From CAYGVT01 sp964353355 (GTDB taxonomy: Archaea; Thermoplasmatota; DTKX01; GCA-020343715): a stretch of 64,000 bases of DNA. The translations under genes were made by a program, and so were the position numbers. This document shows, in pieces, positions 41,134 to 49,393 of this stretch (position 1 is the stretch's first letter; every line of letters begins with the position of its first letter). The stretch covers positions 17,714-81,713 of the forward strand of contig CAYGVT010000143.1 of assembly GCA_964353355.1 (NCBI GenBank). Direction: 5' to 3'. The notes under the pieces are model-generated. The model was not told where the DNA came from, made no database searches, and was given only the letters and a program-made list of their open reading frames with translations.

Positions 41134-41892
41134 ATGGGTCCAGGGGTTGCCAGGCTCAGGCTCACGCTCCTTCTGCTCATCGCAACCATCATGACGTTCA
41201 GCGGGACCGCCTCGGCGAATCCCTACAGCCCCGTCGGCTATGAGATGACGGCCATACCGTTGGCACTCGTCATCATCAATTACCCCATCAACGGTTGTAT
41301 GTTGCTGTTCTGGTATCGCAGAGCCCTGAGGCACCGCCGACCGATGCATCCCCCAGGGGAGAAGGCCCTCGTCGTCTTCGTCCTTGCTGTGCTTCTCTTT
41401 TCGCTCGTGGGCGCACTCATCGACACGGTCGTGACGTGGTCCGAATACGACGCGGATGTGCTGCCGGTCGTGCTCCCGCTCGGTCTCGTGGGCATCGCAC
41501 TCAGTTGCCAGCTCATCTCGCAGCGTTATCTTCAGATGGGCAGTCGGGAGGCGCTGCCAGGCACCGTCTTCGTGACGCTCGTGAACCTCGGCTCCTGGGT
41601 GGTCCTGGACATAGTCCCCCCGGAGTTCTTCATCGCAGCCTGCCTGCCAATCGTGATGGGGTTCTGGCTGGCGTTCTTCTTCTATACCCATCGCACTGCG
41701 ACAAGGGCCATGCGACTCTCGGCACAGACAGAGCCGCCTGCCCGTCTGGATGTCTGGGGGCGTGCCCCGGAGAGCACGATGGATTCTATCCACCCGTCCT
41801 CGTCATCGTACGAAAAGGACCTCAAAATGGAGCTCGTCGGAGTATCCTTCATCCTCCTTTTGCTTGTGGGCGCGATGGGCGCTTTGATGTAA
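41134..41892 (+). CDS. Small multi-pass membrane protein, tandem paralogue 1
   Basis: A 252-residue protein with a signal-like N terminus (LTLLLLIATIMTFSGTASA), then five membrane helices (ALVIINYPINGCMLLFW, ALVVFVLAVLLFSLVGALI, and others), a hydrophilic loop and a final helix (LVGVSFILLLLVGAMGALM). The IINYP-x-NG motif is shared with the protein at 42785. The upstream element ATCTAGATAA (41101-41110) may serve as TATA, giving a leaderless message. No known family is recognised. Confidence 0.65.
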   Translation: MGPGVARLRLTLLLLIATIMTFSGTASANPYSPVGYEMTAIPLALVIINYPINGCMLLFWYRRALRHRRPMHPPGEKALVVFVLAVLLFSLVGALIDTVVTWSEYDADVLPVVLPLGLVGIALSCQLISQRYLQMGSREALPGTVFVTLVNLGSWVVLDIVPPEFFIAACLPIVMGFWLAFFFYTHRTATRAMRLSAQTEPPARLDVWGRAPESTMDSIHPSSSSYEKDLKMELVGVSFILLLLVGAMGALM

Positions 41893-41982
41893 ATGAGTCT
41901 GCCACGCTCCCGAGCAGCAGGGGGGCGACAGCTGCCCGGGACCTCGAATGCCTTTATACCCCCGGGGGCCAATCCGAGGCCG

Positions 41983-42705
41983 ATGCGCGTGCGCACATGC
42001 GGCCGTGTCACATGGCTCATCCTGCTCATGTCCGCGCAGGCGCTCGCCTCCACTGCGACGCGAGCGTCCGCGTCATCGACGGGTTGGGACCCGGCGGCCG
42101 ACGTGCTGGAGCTCTCCATCCTCAACCTCCCCCTGGCGGGCATCCTGCTCCTCTTCCTCTACTGGCTCCCCACCTTGTGGCTCGAACCTCCCCCGCAGCA
42201 GGGCGTCGCCAGGCACGTGCTGCTGTTCCTCGGGAGCCTCCTCGCGCTCGTCAACCTGGGCGCAACGGCGAACGGGCTTGCCCATGTGGACAGCGTTCTG
42301 TCGACCTGGTCCATCTCGCTTTCGAACCTGGCCATCGTCGGCCTCTTCATGCTGCTCAGCATGCGCTTCCTGGGCCGCGAGCTCAACTCCGCGGTCGTGA
42401 CGGGAGGGCTGCTCGCGGTCATCAACCTCATCGGCCTGGCGCTGGTGGTCGAGGCAGGGGAGGCGTTCATGGATGACCTCCTGGCCTACTCGCGCCCGCT
42501 CTTCCTCCCCCTGCTCGTGCTCATGCTCGTGCTGCTCGCCGCTGAGCTTTTCTTCGTCCACATCCGCCGCGAGAGGCTGTTCCGCGTCGCGCGGGCGGGC
42601 GGGCCCCCGCCACCGGCGCGCATCCCCGTCAGGCTCGTCGCCGAGGTGTGGGGCTTAGCCGTCGCGGGGGCGGTGCTTATGCTGTGGGCGAGCACGGTCA
42701 TCTGA
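41983..42705 (+). CDS. Small multi-pass membrane protein, middle gene of the tandem trio
   Basis: A 240-residue protein with a signal-like N terminus (VTWLILLMSAQALASTA) and about six membrane helices (LNLPLAGILLLFLYWLP, ALVNLGATANGLAHV, LAIVGLFMLLSM, GGLLAVINLIGLALVV, LFLPLLVLMLVLLAAELFF, LAVAGAVLMLWAS). A TATA CCTTTATACC (41951-41959) lies 25-28 bases before the ATG, so the transcript is leaderless. In-frame sequence upstream to 41893 is therefore not used. It is more Ala/Gly-rich and more diverged than the flanking paralogues. Confidence 0.62.
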   Translation: MRVRTCGRVTWLILLMSAQALASTATRASASSTGWDPAADVLELSILNLPLAGILLLFLYWLPTLWLEPPPQQGVARHVLLFLGSLLALVNLGATANGLAHVDSVLSTWSISLSNLAIVGLFMLLSMRFLGRELNSAVVTGGLLAVINLIGLALVVEAGEAFMDDLLAYSRPLFLPLLVLMLVLLAAELFFVHIRRERLFRVARAGGPPPPARIPVRLVAEVWGLAVAGAVLMLWASTVI

Positions 42706-42784
42706 GCGCATACCGACCAATGCCCAAGAGCGACCATATGGCAAGATATATCAGCGCGCCCATCTCTGATGGGTCGGGTGTTGG

Positions 42785-43555
42785 ATGAGGGGTTCTCGCC
42801 TCGGGCTTGTCGCGGTCCTCTCGGTCGGTCTCTTCGCGGCGATCGCGCCCGACGCTTCAGCGAACGGCCTACCTCTCATTACCCCGCACCTCATCGCGGC
42901 ACCCATCCTCATCGTCATCATCAACTACCCGCTCAACGGGCTCATGCTCTACATCGTCATCAGACGGGGGCTCAATCGGGGTCCAGTGCCCATGACATGG
43001 ACAGAGGGCCGCTTCCTCACGGATTTCGCTGGGACGGTCCTCCAGTTCACGCTGTTCGGTGCGATAATCGACACGGCGGTCTTCACTCATCTGAATGGGG
43101 GAGGAATGGCCTCGGCCCTGCTTGTGATGGGCCTTGGCCTGCTGGCCGTGGCCGCAACATGCGCGCTCGCCTGTCACAGATCTCTGTGGTTCGAACCGCA
43201 TCATACTCTGCTGGCCATGTTCATCGTGCTCTGCGTCAACATGCTTGGATGGTACTTCGTGTTGTGGATGTTCCTCCATGTCTTCATTCTCGTCGAGCTC
43301 CCATTGATCGCCCTGCTGTGGGTGGTGCTGATTTGGAGGGTGACGGTGAGGGGGGAGCGACTGAGGCGGCCCATGCTGGAGTACGGCGATGGGAAGCCAG
43401 CGGTCCCTGCTGGTCTACCGGCACCGATAATGCCTGCGTTCAGGCCCCCCGCCTCTCAGATGGACATCACGAGCCGCCGGATGGAGCTCCGGTTCATCAA
43501 CGCCGTGCTGCTCGCCGTCTGCGTCGTGCTCTTATTGGGCATAGATGTAGTATGA
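42785..43555 (+). CDS. Small multi-pass membrane protein, tandem paralogue 3
   Basis: A 256-residue protein with a signal-like N terminus (LVAVLSVGLFAAIAPDASA), IIVIINYPLNGLMLYIVIRRG (the same IINYPxNG motif as the first gene), membrane helices, then a hydrophilic cytosolic loop and a last helix (LLAVCVVLLLGIDVV). TATA AGATATATC (42744-42752) is about 35 bases upstream, giving a ten-base leader. No known family. Confidence 0.62.
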   Translation: MRGSRLGLVAVLSVGLFAAIAPDASANGLPLITPHLIAAPILIVIINYPLNGLMLYIVIRRGLNRGPVPMTWTEGRFLTDFAGTVLQFTLFGAIIDTAVFTHLNGGGMASALLVMGLGLLAVAATCALACHRSLWFEPHHTLLAMFIVLCVNMLGWYFVLWMFLHVFILVELPLIALLWVVLIWRVTVRGERLRRPMLEYGDGKPAVPAGLPAPIMPAFRPPASQMDITSRRMELRFINAVLLAVCVVLLLGIDVV

Positions 43556-43567
43556 GTGGTGCCGTCG

Positions 43568-43581
43568 GGAGGTACGCCTCC
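43568..43581 (+). terminator. Weak hairpin after the tandem membrane genes
   Basis: GGAGG-TACG-CCTCC, 12 bases after the stop of the third membrane gene, followed by TTGA-GTT-TCAA. The remaining region to 43660 is AT-rich and empty. Confidence 0.4.
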
Positions 43582-43663
43582 AACTTGAGTTTCAACTTAA
43601 GCTCATCCGGTGGGGGGAGCCAGTGACCTCGAATTCGGTATTACCCTTCGAAAAATAATTAGC

Positions 43664-43900
43664 TCACTTCACGATGAACCGGTCCAGCCCGAGGCGCGAG
43701 AATATCCGTGACTGTACCTGGTTCATCTGCTCGACGACGAAGGTGGCCTCCTTCGTCCCGTTCTCCTGGACCAAGGACACACGGATGCGCTCGAGCTCCT
43801 CGAACAGCTTGCGAGGCGTCAACTCCAGGTCCCGGGGCTTCCAGGCGGTGTACCTGACCAGGACGAGGCCGACCACGCACGAGAAGACGTGAACGCGGAT
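43664..43900 (-). pseudogene. C-terminal remnant of a DDE-type transposase
   Basis: An open frame reads IRVHVFSCVVGLVLVRYTAW, then LELTPRKLFEELERIRVSLV and QNQVQSRIFSRLGLDRFI in the order typical of the last 75 residues of IS4/IS1634-like transposases. The catalytic DDE region is missing: the frame is closed by a stop just upstream and the sequence then runs directly into the end of the oxidoreductase gene. No terminal inverted repeats were found by eye. The neighbourhood is locally AT-rich. The family assignment is by pattern only and needs a profile search. Confidence 0.5.
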
Positions 43901-43937
43901 TCAATCGCTCACGGACCCCTCGTGGAACGCCTGCTCC

Positions 43938-46367
43938 TCACACCGCATGCTCCACACGTACCGCGAACGTCGTCCAAGGCGGCGTGCCGTTCCTGTCCCG
44001 CCGCCCGGACGGCGGCAGCGTGCCCACCTCGTCCCTCGAGCCCCAGGGCAGGAACACGTGCCCCCGCGCCGTGCCGGCCGGGGCGATGCGCACCGGCACC
44101 TGGACCGAGCCGCGCTCGGTGCTGACGATGACCATCGAGCCCTCCGTGGCAGCCATGCCGGCCGCGTCCTCGCGCGCGAGCTCGGCGTAGCTCTCCTCTC
44201 GCACGCGCTCGCGCACGACCGCGCCCCCCTCGGGGAGGTACTGAGTGGAATCCCACCACGTGCCGTCGTCCACGGACAGGACCGCCGTGAAGGTCCTCAC
44301 GAGGTCGGGCGCGTCCACCAGTGGGACGTGCTCCCTGGGCACGACCAGGGCCTTCCCGGTGGGGGTGGGGAACCCCGCCCCCAGCCCGTCCTGGCCCATG
44401 TGACGGCGCGCCGTGCCTTTGAGCGCGGCCTGCGTCGCCGTCGCGACGGGCCACTGCACGCCGCGCGCCTCCGTGAGCGCGTCTCCCGCGGGGAGCGCGC
44501 TCATGTCCGCGGACTCGCCCTCGGTCGCGCGCGCGAGCTCCGCCATCGCGGCCGAGGAGGTCCGCGCCTCGAACTCGCTCCCCGAGGTCATGAGGGCGCC
44601 GAGCGCGGCGAGCACCTCCAGCTCCGTCCTCGCCGTCGCGGGGGCGCCCATGCACGGGAGGGACCTGGCGACCCGCCTGTCGGCGCTGATGTAGTGGCAC
44701 TCCCGCTGCGGCCAGGGCAGGCGGGGCAGCAGCATGTCGGCCCAGGCGGCGTCAGGGTCCTCGAGGTGAGCGACCGTGGCAGCGACGTACGCGCTCGCCA
44801 TCGCCTGCTCGACCAGTCCCGCCTGGTCAGGGAGCGATGCGGTCACGGTCCCCCCGAGAAGCAGCAGGCGCGGGAGCCTCCCATCGGCCGCGGCCACCAG
44901 TATCTCCATCGCGCCCATCGTGCGTGCGCGCGTCGCGTTCGATGACAGGGCACTGCCCCAGGCCGCCAGGAGCGGTGCGGGGGGGGCGTCAACCACCGGG
45001 ACCGAGCCGCCAGGGAGCCCCATCGGCGTCGCGCCCGCATCGTAGGCGCCGCGGCCCGCGGCGGTCGCGGTGAGCAGGAGCGGTCCCGCGCCCGCCCTGC
45101 CAATCTGCGCTGTGAGCAGGTGCAAATTGAGCACGGTCGAGACGGCCGCGCCCCCGTCGCCCGAGCCGGAGAGGCGCGAGGACACTATTGTGAGCACGTT
45201 GCTCGCACCCGCCCACCTGCTCGCGACCTCCTTGACCTGCGCGTCCGTGAGGCCGGTGATGGTGGGCACATCGAAGGACTCGATGTTGTTCTTGTCGTCG
45301 CGGTTGCCCAGGCCCTGCACCCACGCGGTGTCGCCGTCGCAGAGCGAGACGAGTTGCGCGGGGTCGACCGCCTCGGTGGGGTCGTACTTCGGGTTGTAGA
45401 GCTTGAGGAACTCCCTGTACGCGGCCGCGTTGATGGCGTGCTCCGCCGCCCATGCATCGGCGGTCTTCCCCAGCTCGTGCGCGAGCACGTAGCCGACCGC
45501 GTTGAGCAGGGCCACCTCCCCGCCGGCCCTGCAGGGCACGTGCAGCGCCCCCGCGCGCGCGGCCGTCGCGGTCGCGCGGGGGTCGATGACGATGAGCTTC
45601 GCCCCCCTGGTGAGCACGGCCTCCGCGACGCGCGCGTAGAGGACCGGGTGCGTCACAGCGAGGTCCTCGCCCACGACCACGACGAGGCTGGCCAGTCCCA
45701 CGTCCGCGAGGCATGTCGGGGGCGCGGCCGCGCCGAGCTGCCCCACCATCGCGGCCTCCGCCGCGCGCGAGTGGAGGGACTCGACGCAGTCGATGGCGCC
45801 CGAGCGCATCGCGCCCTTCCACAGCTTGGAGGCCATGTAGCAGTCCTCGAGGGGCACGCCGCCGTCGATGAGGCAGCCCCTGCCGTTCGCGCCGATGGCG
45901 GTCTCGACCTCGATGAGCTTGCTCGCCAGGAGGTTGAGGGCGTCGTCCCACGCGATGGGCTCGAAGTGCGAGGGCTGCGCGGGCGTGCCCTTGGCCGTGC
46001 TCGCCACCCTCACCATGGGCTGCTCGAGCGTCGCGGGCCAGTCGCGCGCCGGTGCGTAGGTCCCCCGCACGCAGGCCATGCCGCCGGTCGAGGTCGCGAG
46101 CGCATCCCCGACCGAGGGCGAGGGTCTGCCGCCCGACGAGACCGCCTCGAGCCCGCAGCCCACCGAGCACACCGGGCACACCGCCACGGACGTGCGGGCC
46201 TGGGGCGGGGCGGGGAGCTCCTTGCCCGAGGGCTTTCCCAGGATGGCGGTCAGGGTGGAGCCCGCGGCAGCGACCGTCGCCGCCGCGACGCACACCTGGA
46301 CGAACCGCCTGCGGTTGAGACCCTCGTCCTCGGGCGGCGACGTCCCCTCAGGACCGCTGCCGGTCAA
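43938..46367 (-). CDS. Tat-exported molybdopterin oxidoreductase (NapA-like) lacking the usual Mo-ligand cysteine
   Basis: An 809-residue protein with a twin-arginine signal (NRRRFVQVCVAAATVAAAG), a [4Fe-4S] site (CPVCSVGCG ... GGMACVRG) and the molybdopterin-binding domains (IAWDDALNLLASKL, LVVVVGEDLAVTHPVLYARV, LIVIDPRATATA, and a C-terminal dinucleotide domain HVFLPWGS). By eye it resembles periplasmic nitrate reductase/formate dehydrogenase-like enzymes. Aligned to NapA, SKLWKGAMRSGAID matches SKLFKAGFRSNNID, but the Mo-ligand Cys falls on His or Ser (ESLHSRAA). The enzyme may use Ser, or be inactive. The TTG start overlaps the stop of the upstream gene (ATTGA) after a GGGGGGAAGG site, so translation is coupled to the anchor-V-like protein. 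Confidence 0.75.
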   Translation of the reverse strand: MTGSGPEGTSPPEDEGLNRRRFVQVCVAAATVAAAGSTLTAILGKPSGKELPAPPQARTSVAVCPVCSVGCGLEAVSSGGRPSPSVGDALATSTGGMACVRGTYAPARDWPATLEQPMVRVASTAKGTPAQPSHFEPIAWDDALNLLASKLIEVETAIGANGRGCLIDGGVPLEDCYMASKLWKGAMRSGAIDCVESLHSRAAEAAMVGQLGAAAPPTCLADVGLASLVVVVGEDLAVTHPVLYARVAEAVLTRGAKLIVIDPRATATAARAGALHVPCRAGGEVALLNAVGYVLAHELGKTADAWAAEHAINAAAYREFLKLYNPKYDPTEAVDPAQLVSLCDGDTAWVQGLGNRDDKNNIESFDVPTITGLTDAQVKEVASRWAGASNVLTIVSSRLSGSGDGGAAVSTVLNLHLLTAQIGRAGAGPLLLTATAAGRGAYDAGATPMGLPGGSVPVVDAPPAPLLAAWGSALSSNATRARTMGAMEILVAAADGRLPRLLLLGGTVTASLPDQAGLVEQAMASAYVAATVAHLEDPDAAWADMLLPRLPWPQRECHYISADRRVARSLPCMGAPATARTELEVLAALGALMTSGSEFEARTSSAAMAELARATEGESADMSALPAGDALTEARGVQWPVATATQAALKGTARRHMGQDGLGAGFPTPTGKALVVPREHVPLVDAPDLVRTFTAVLSVDDGTWWDSTQYLPEGGAVVRERVREESYAELAREDAAGMAATEGSMVIVSTERGSVQVPVRIAPAGTARGHVFLPWGSRDEVGTLPPSGRRDRNGTPPWTTFAVRVEHAV

Positions 46368-47392
46368 TCGCCTTCCCCCCTGGGCGCCTCCTCTGCGTCG
46401 ATGCGCACGAGCTTGGGCACGAAAGCTGCGCGGTAGACCGCGAGCACGAACGCGAAGAGCGCGAGCACGACGGCGAGGTTGATGGCCACCCCCTCGGTGG
46501 CCTCCCCATCGACGATGCTGGTGACCAGGAAGAAGGCGGCGACCGCCTCGACGCCGGTGAGGACCGCGATGACCACCGCGGCGCCGAAGGAGACGGGCGG
46601 TGTGCGCTCCTCCACCCGGTACCGCATCCGGCGGCCGATGTGGACCACGTGGTGCCGCGACGTCCCCCTGATGATGTAGAACGCGGCCCATGTGAGGACG
46701 AGGACGGCCACGAAGCCGAGCGTGCCCATCCAGTACGCGCGCAGGGGCACGCCCCACTCCGACACCCCGTCCTCCGTCACGGTCGCCGGGGGCGTCCCGA
46801 AGCTGATTGTCCGCATCATGTTGTATGCATCGAGCTCCCCCGTCTCGACGCCGTCGCCGTTGACCGTGTTCGCGCTCACGTAGAACAGGGCGTCGCCGGT
46901 GCCGGCCTTGGGGGCCTTCCACACCACCTTCCACTGGCGGTAGTCGTTGCCGGCGAGGGTGTGCGAGGCCGAGAGCTCGTTGTTGAACACCTGCACAAGG
47001 TCCGACCCGGCCGGGACCGCCAGCGTTCCGTTCGTGACGGTGAGGATGAACCCCCCCGCGCTGGCCATGCCCTCGAACATCGTGGGGCCGCCCGCGGCCG
47101 TGACCGTGAGCTCGTATGCCGTGTCCGGCACGTAGCGCTCGGGCACGTTCATCAGGTTGAGCGTGACGCCCGCGTCGGGGGCGACGTTGTGGCAATGGCA
47201 GCCCAGGAGGTCCGCGTCCTGGATGCCGACACCGCCCGCCTGGGTCGCGGACGCGCCGGGCGCGAGCGCGATGGCGAGGGCGGCCAGCGCGATGGCGAGG
47301 AGGCCCGCTGCCGCGAGCGCGGTCCTGCCCCTGAACGCGTGCGCCGTCGCTGAGCCCCCCGGTGTGGCTACTCGTCTAGCGGGTTGGGCCAT
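46364..47392 (-). CDS. Choice-of-anchor-V-like exported protein with three membrane helices
   Basis: A 342-residue protein. A signal peptide (ALAAAGLLAIALAALAIALA) precedes a beta-sandwich domain containing GCHCHN, YELTVTAAGG, GGFILTVTNGTL, NDYRQWKVVWKAP and VSANTVNGDGV, which match the choice-of-anchor-V pattern; the CHCH motif is a spaced variant of a heme-type CxxCH. The C-terminal 150 residues contain three membrane helices (WMGTLGFVAVLVLTWAAFYIIRG, AAVVIAVLTGVEAVAAFFLV, INLAVVLALFAFVLAVY) with a His pair in the loop (SRHHVVHIG). The ATG lies 20 bases after the neighbouring gene stop. It may anchor or feed electrons to the oxidoreductase (inference). Confidence 0.7.
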   Translation of the reverse strand: MAQPARRVATPGGSATAHAFRGRTALAAAGLLAIALAALAIALAPGASATQAGGVGIQDADLLGCHCHNVAPDAGVTLNLMNVPERYVPDTAYELTVTAAGGPTMFEGMASAGGFILTVTNGTLAVPAGSDLVQVFNNELSASHTLAGNDYRQWKVVWKAPKAGTGDALFYVSANTVNGDGVETGELDAYNMMRTISFGTPPATVTEDGVSEWGVPLRAYWMGTLGFVAVLVLTWAAFYIIRGTSRHHVVHIGRRMRYRVEERTPPVSFGAAVVIAVLTGVEAVAAFFLVTSIVDGEATEGVAINLAVVLALFAFVLAVYRAAFVPKLVRIDAEEAPRGEGD

Positions 47393-47412
47393 GATAAAGG
47401 TTGCGCAGTGGC

Positions 47413-48084
47413 CTACCTGGCGCGCGTGATGCGCGGGCCCCTGATGGCGGCCCACGCCGCGACGAGGACCCCCACCACGAGGGCCACTCCCAGGACCTTC
47501 CAGAAGAGGGGCACGTCGAGCAGCGAGCCCGCGCCAGCGGGCTCGGAGGTGAGGCGCGCGCGCCCCCACTGGTCGGGCGCCCCCTGCACGCCGTCCCCGT
47601 TGACCGTGTTGACCACGAGGGTGAACGTGACCGTGCCCTCGCCCTCCCCAGGCGCGCGCCACTCGACGGTCCAGTTGCGGACGGCCCTTCCCTCGCGGGT
47701 GTGCGTCGCCTCCCCGGTCGCGGGGTCGACGCGGACGACGAGGCTGCCCTTGGGCACCCGGAGCACGCCCGCCGAGACCTTGAGGTCGAACCCGCCTTGC
47801 GCCGTCGCGCACACGCCGAGGGGCGCGCCGCCGTCCGCGGTGATGCGGAGGGTGTAGACCCTGCCGGGCTCGTACTCGCCGGGCAGGCCCCCGATCGTGG
47901 GCGTGACCGCGGTCGAGTCCGTGGTGTTGTGGCAGGTGCAGCCGTTGCGGGTCTGCCCGGTGATGCCCGCGGAGTGCGAGGCGGCGGGGGGCCCCAGCGC
48001 CGCCGCGAGCGCCAGCGCGAGCAGGACGGTCGCCATGGCCTTCCTGGCTGTGCTGGCGCGGCATGCCCGATGCGTGACCTCCAC
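47413..48084 (-). CDS. Choice-of-anchor-V-like exported protein, single helix
   Basis: A 223-residue protein with a signal peptide (ATVLLALALAAALGPPAA), a domain with NGCTCHNTTD, YTLRITADGG, GGFDLKVSAGVL, RNWTVEWRAPGEGEGTVTFTLVVNTVNGDG, the same family as its neighbour, and a C-terminal membrane helix (VLGVALVVGVLVAAWAAI) plus basic tail. The GTG at 48084 is chosen because TATA TTTAATATC (48108-48117) lies 25-28 bases upstream. It is first in the three-gene oxidoreductase operon. Any cofactor bound by the CxCH motif is hypothetical. Confidence 0.7.
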   Translation of the reverse strand: MEVTHRACRASTARKAMATVLLALALAAALGPPAASHSAGITGQTRNGCTCHNTTDSTAVTPTIGGLPGEYEPGRVYTLRITADGGAPLGVCATAQGGFDLKVSAGVLRVPKGSLVVRVDPATGEATHTREGRAVRNWTVEWRAPGEGEGTVTFTLVVNTVNGDGVQGAPDQWGRARLTSEPAGAGSLLDVPLFWKVLGVALVVGVLVAAWAAIRGPRITRAR

Positions 48085-48107
48085 CTCGGCTTCCGATGCC
48101 CCTTCGC

Positions 48108-48117
48108 GATATTAAAC
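48108..48117 (-). promoter_or_regulatory. Promoter of the oxidoreductase operon (divergent from dphB)
   Basis: TTTAATATC on the minus strand, 25-28 bases before GTG 48084 and 63 bases before the dphB start on the other strand. Confidence 0.6.
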
Positions 48118-48179
48118 CTTGTCCGACCCAAAAGCCTATCAGCCGGCATCCCCTGCAACGGGCAGGCGGAGGGCATCGG

Positions 48180-48986
48180 GTGGGCGAGCTCGTCCTGGTC
48201 GGTCTGGGCCTGTACGACGACGCGGACATGTCGCTGCGGGCGCTGGAGGTCGCGCGCGGCGCCGACCGCGTGTTCGCGGAGTTCTACACGTCCGCCCTCC
48301 CTGGCGCCGGGAGGGCTGGCCTCGAGCGGCGGCTGGACCGCACCGTCGAGGTGCTCGCGAGGGAGGACGTGGAGGCCCGCGCCGACGCCATCCTCGACGC
48401 GGCCGCGTCCTCGACGGTCGCGCTGCTCGTCGCGGGCGACGCGCTCGCCGCAACGACGCACATCGACCTGCGGCTGCGCGCGGAGGCGCGCGGCATCCGC
48501 ACGCGTGTGGTGCACGGCGCGTCCATAATGACGGCGGCCTTCACGGAGCTGGGGCTGTCTCTTTACAAGTCCGGCCGGACCACGACGCTGGAGTGGCCCC
48601 ACGGCGCATACTTCCCGACGTCGCCCTACGAGGCGGTGCGCGACAACATGCTCGCGGGGCTGCACACGCTTTGCCTGCTCGACATCCGCGCGGACGAGGG
48701 GCGGTACATGACCGCGGCCGAGGCCGCGGGGCTGCTGCTGCGGTACGAGGAGGTCCGCGGCGAGCGCATGCTGGGGCCCGACACCCTGGCCTGCGCGGTG
48801 GCGCGCGCGGGCGCGCCTGACTGCAGGAGGTGGGCGGGCCGCCTGGAGGGGCTGCGCGACGCGGACCTGGGGCCGCCGCTGCACTGTGTGGTCCTGCCAG
48901 GCAGGATGCACTTCATGGAGGCGGAGGCGCTGCACGCGCTCGCGGGCGCGCCGGACGCGCTGCTCGAGGCCCACGTCCACCGCTAG
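48180..48986 (+). CDS. dphB: Diphthine synthase
   Basis: A 268-residue SAM-dependent methyltransferase that builds diphthamide on elongation factor 2. Family motifs are GELVLVGLGLYDDADMSLRALE, ALLVAGDALAATTHIDLRLRA, VVHGASIMTAAFTELGLSLYKSGR (the SAM site) and FPTSPYEAVRDNMLAGLHTLCLLDI. GGAGGG stands before the GTG start. Its last four bases overlap the convergent thiamine-binding gene. The ATP-dependent and 2Fe-2S diphthamide genes are elsewhere. Confidence 0.93.
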   Translation: MGELVLVGLGLYDDADMSLRALEVARGADRVFAEFYTSALPGAGRAGLERRLDRTVEVLAREDVEARADAILDAAASSTVALLVAGDALAATTHIDLRLRAEARGIRTRVVHGASIMTAAFTELGLSLYKSGRTTTLEWPHGAYFPTSPYEAVRDNMLAGLHTLCLLDIRADEGRYMTAAEAAGLLLRYEEVRGERMLGPDTLACAVARAGAPDCRRWAGRLEGLRDADLGPPLHCVVLPGRMHFMEAEALHALAGAPDALLEAHVHR

Positions 48987-49276
48987 CGCTCGCCGATGGA
49001 CCTGAGCTTGTCCTCGGCGGTGGCGTGCTTGTCATAGCGCGCGTCCACCTTGAGCGTGATGGAGATGCGCTCGCCGCCCGCCGCGCGTACGGCGTCGTGC
49101 GCGCGCTCCACGGCGTCGAACAGCGTCCGCAGGTCTGGCGCCTCGATGACCGTGCCCATCGGGCACGGCATGACCTTGAGCCCCGTTGCGCGCAGCGCCG
49201 CGACCGCGGCGCGGACGTAGGGGCTGAGGCTCGTCCCCACCCCGAAGGGGGCTATGCTCAACTCGGCGACGATCAT
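48983..49276 (-). CDS. MTH1187-family thiamine-binding protein
   Basis: A 97-residue ferredoxin-like-fold protein of the YqgV/MTH1187 (DUF77) family: MIVAELSIAPFGVGTSLSPYV, then LKVMPCPMGTVIEAPDLRTLFDAV and ISITLKVDARYDK. Members form tetramers and bind thiamine (hydroxymethylpyrimidine side) in solved cases; in vivo role is uncertain. TATA CCTTTTAC (49301-49309) is about 27 bases before the ATG, so the transcript is leaderless. No thiamine-synthesis gene is nearby. Confidence 0.85.
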   Translation of the reverse strand: MIVAELSIAPFGVGTSLSPYVRAAVAALRATGLKVMPCPMGTVIEAPDLRTLFDAVERAHDAVRAAGGERISITLKVDARYDKHATAEDKLRSIGER

Positions 49277-49393
49277 GGGGACGGTGAGCGGGCAGGGCCC
49301 GTAAAAGGATATCGCCGATGTGAGGGTTGGGTTGTGCAGGGGAGGGGGTTCGCCTGGGACGGACCGGGGACATCTGTCCCACGTGCCACGCCC

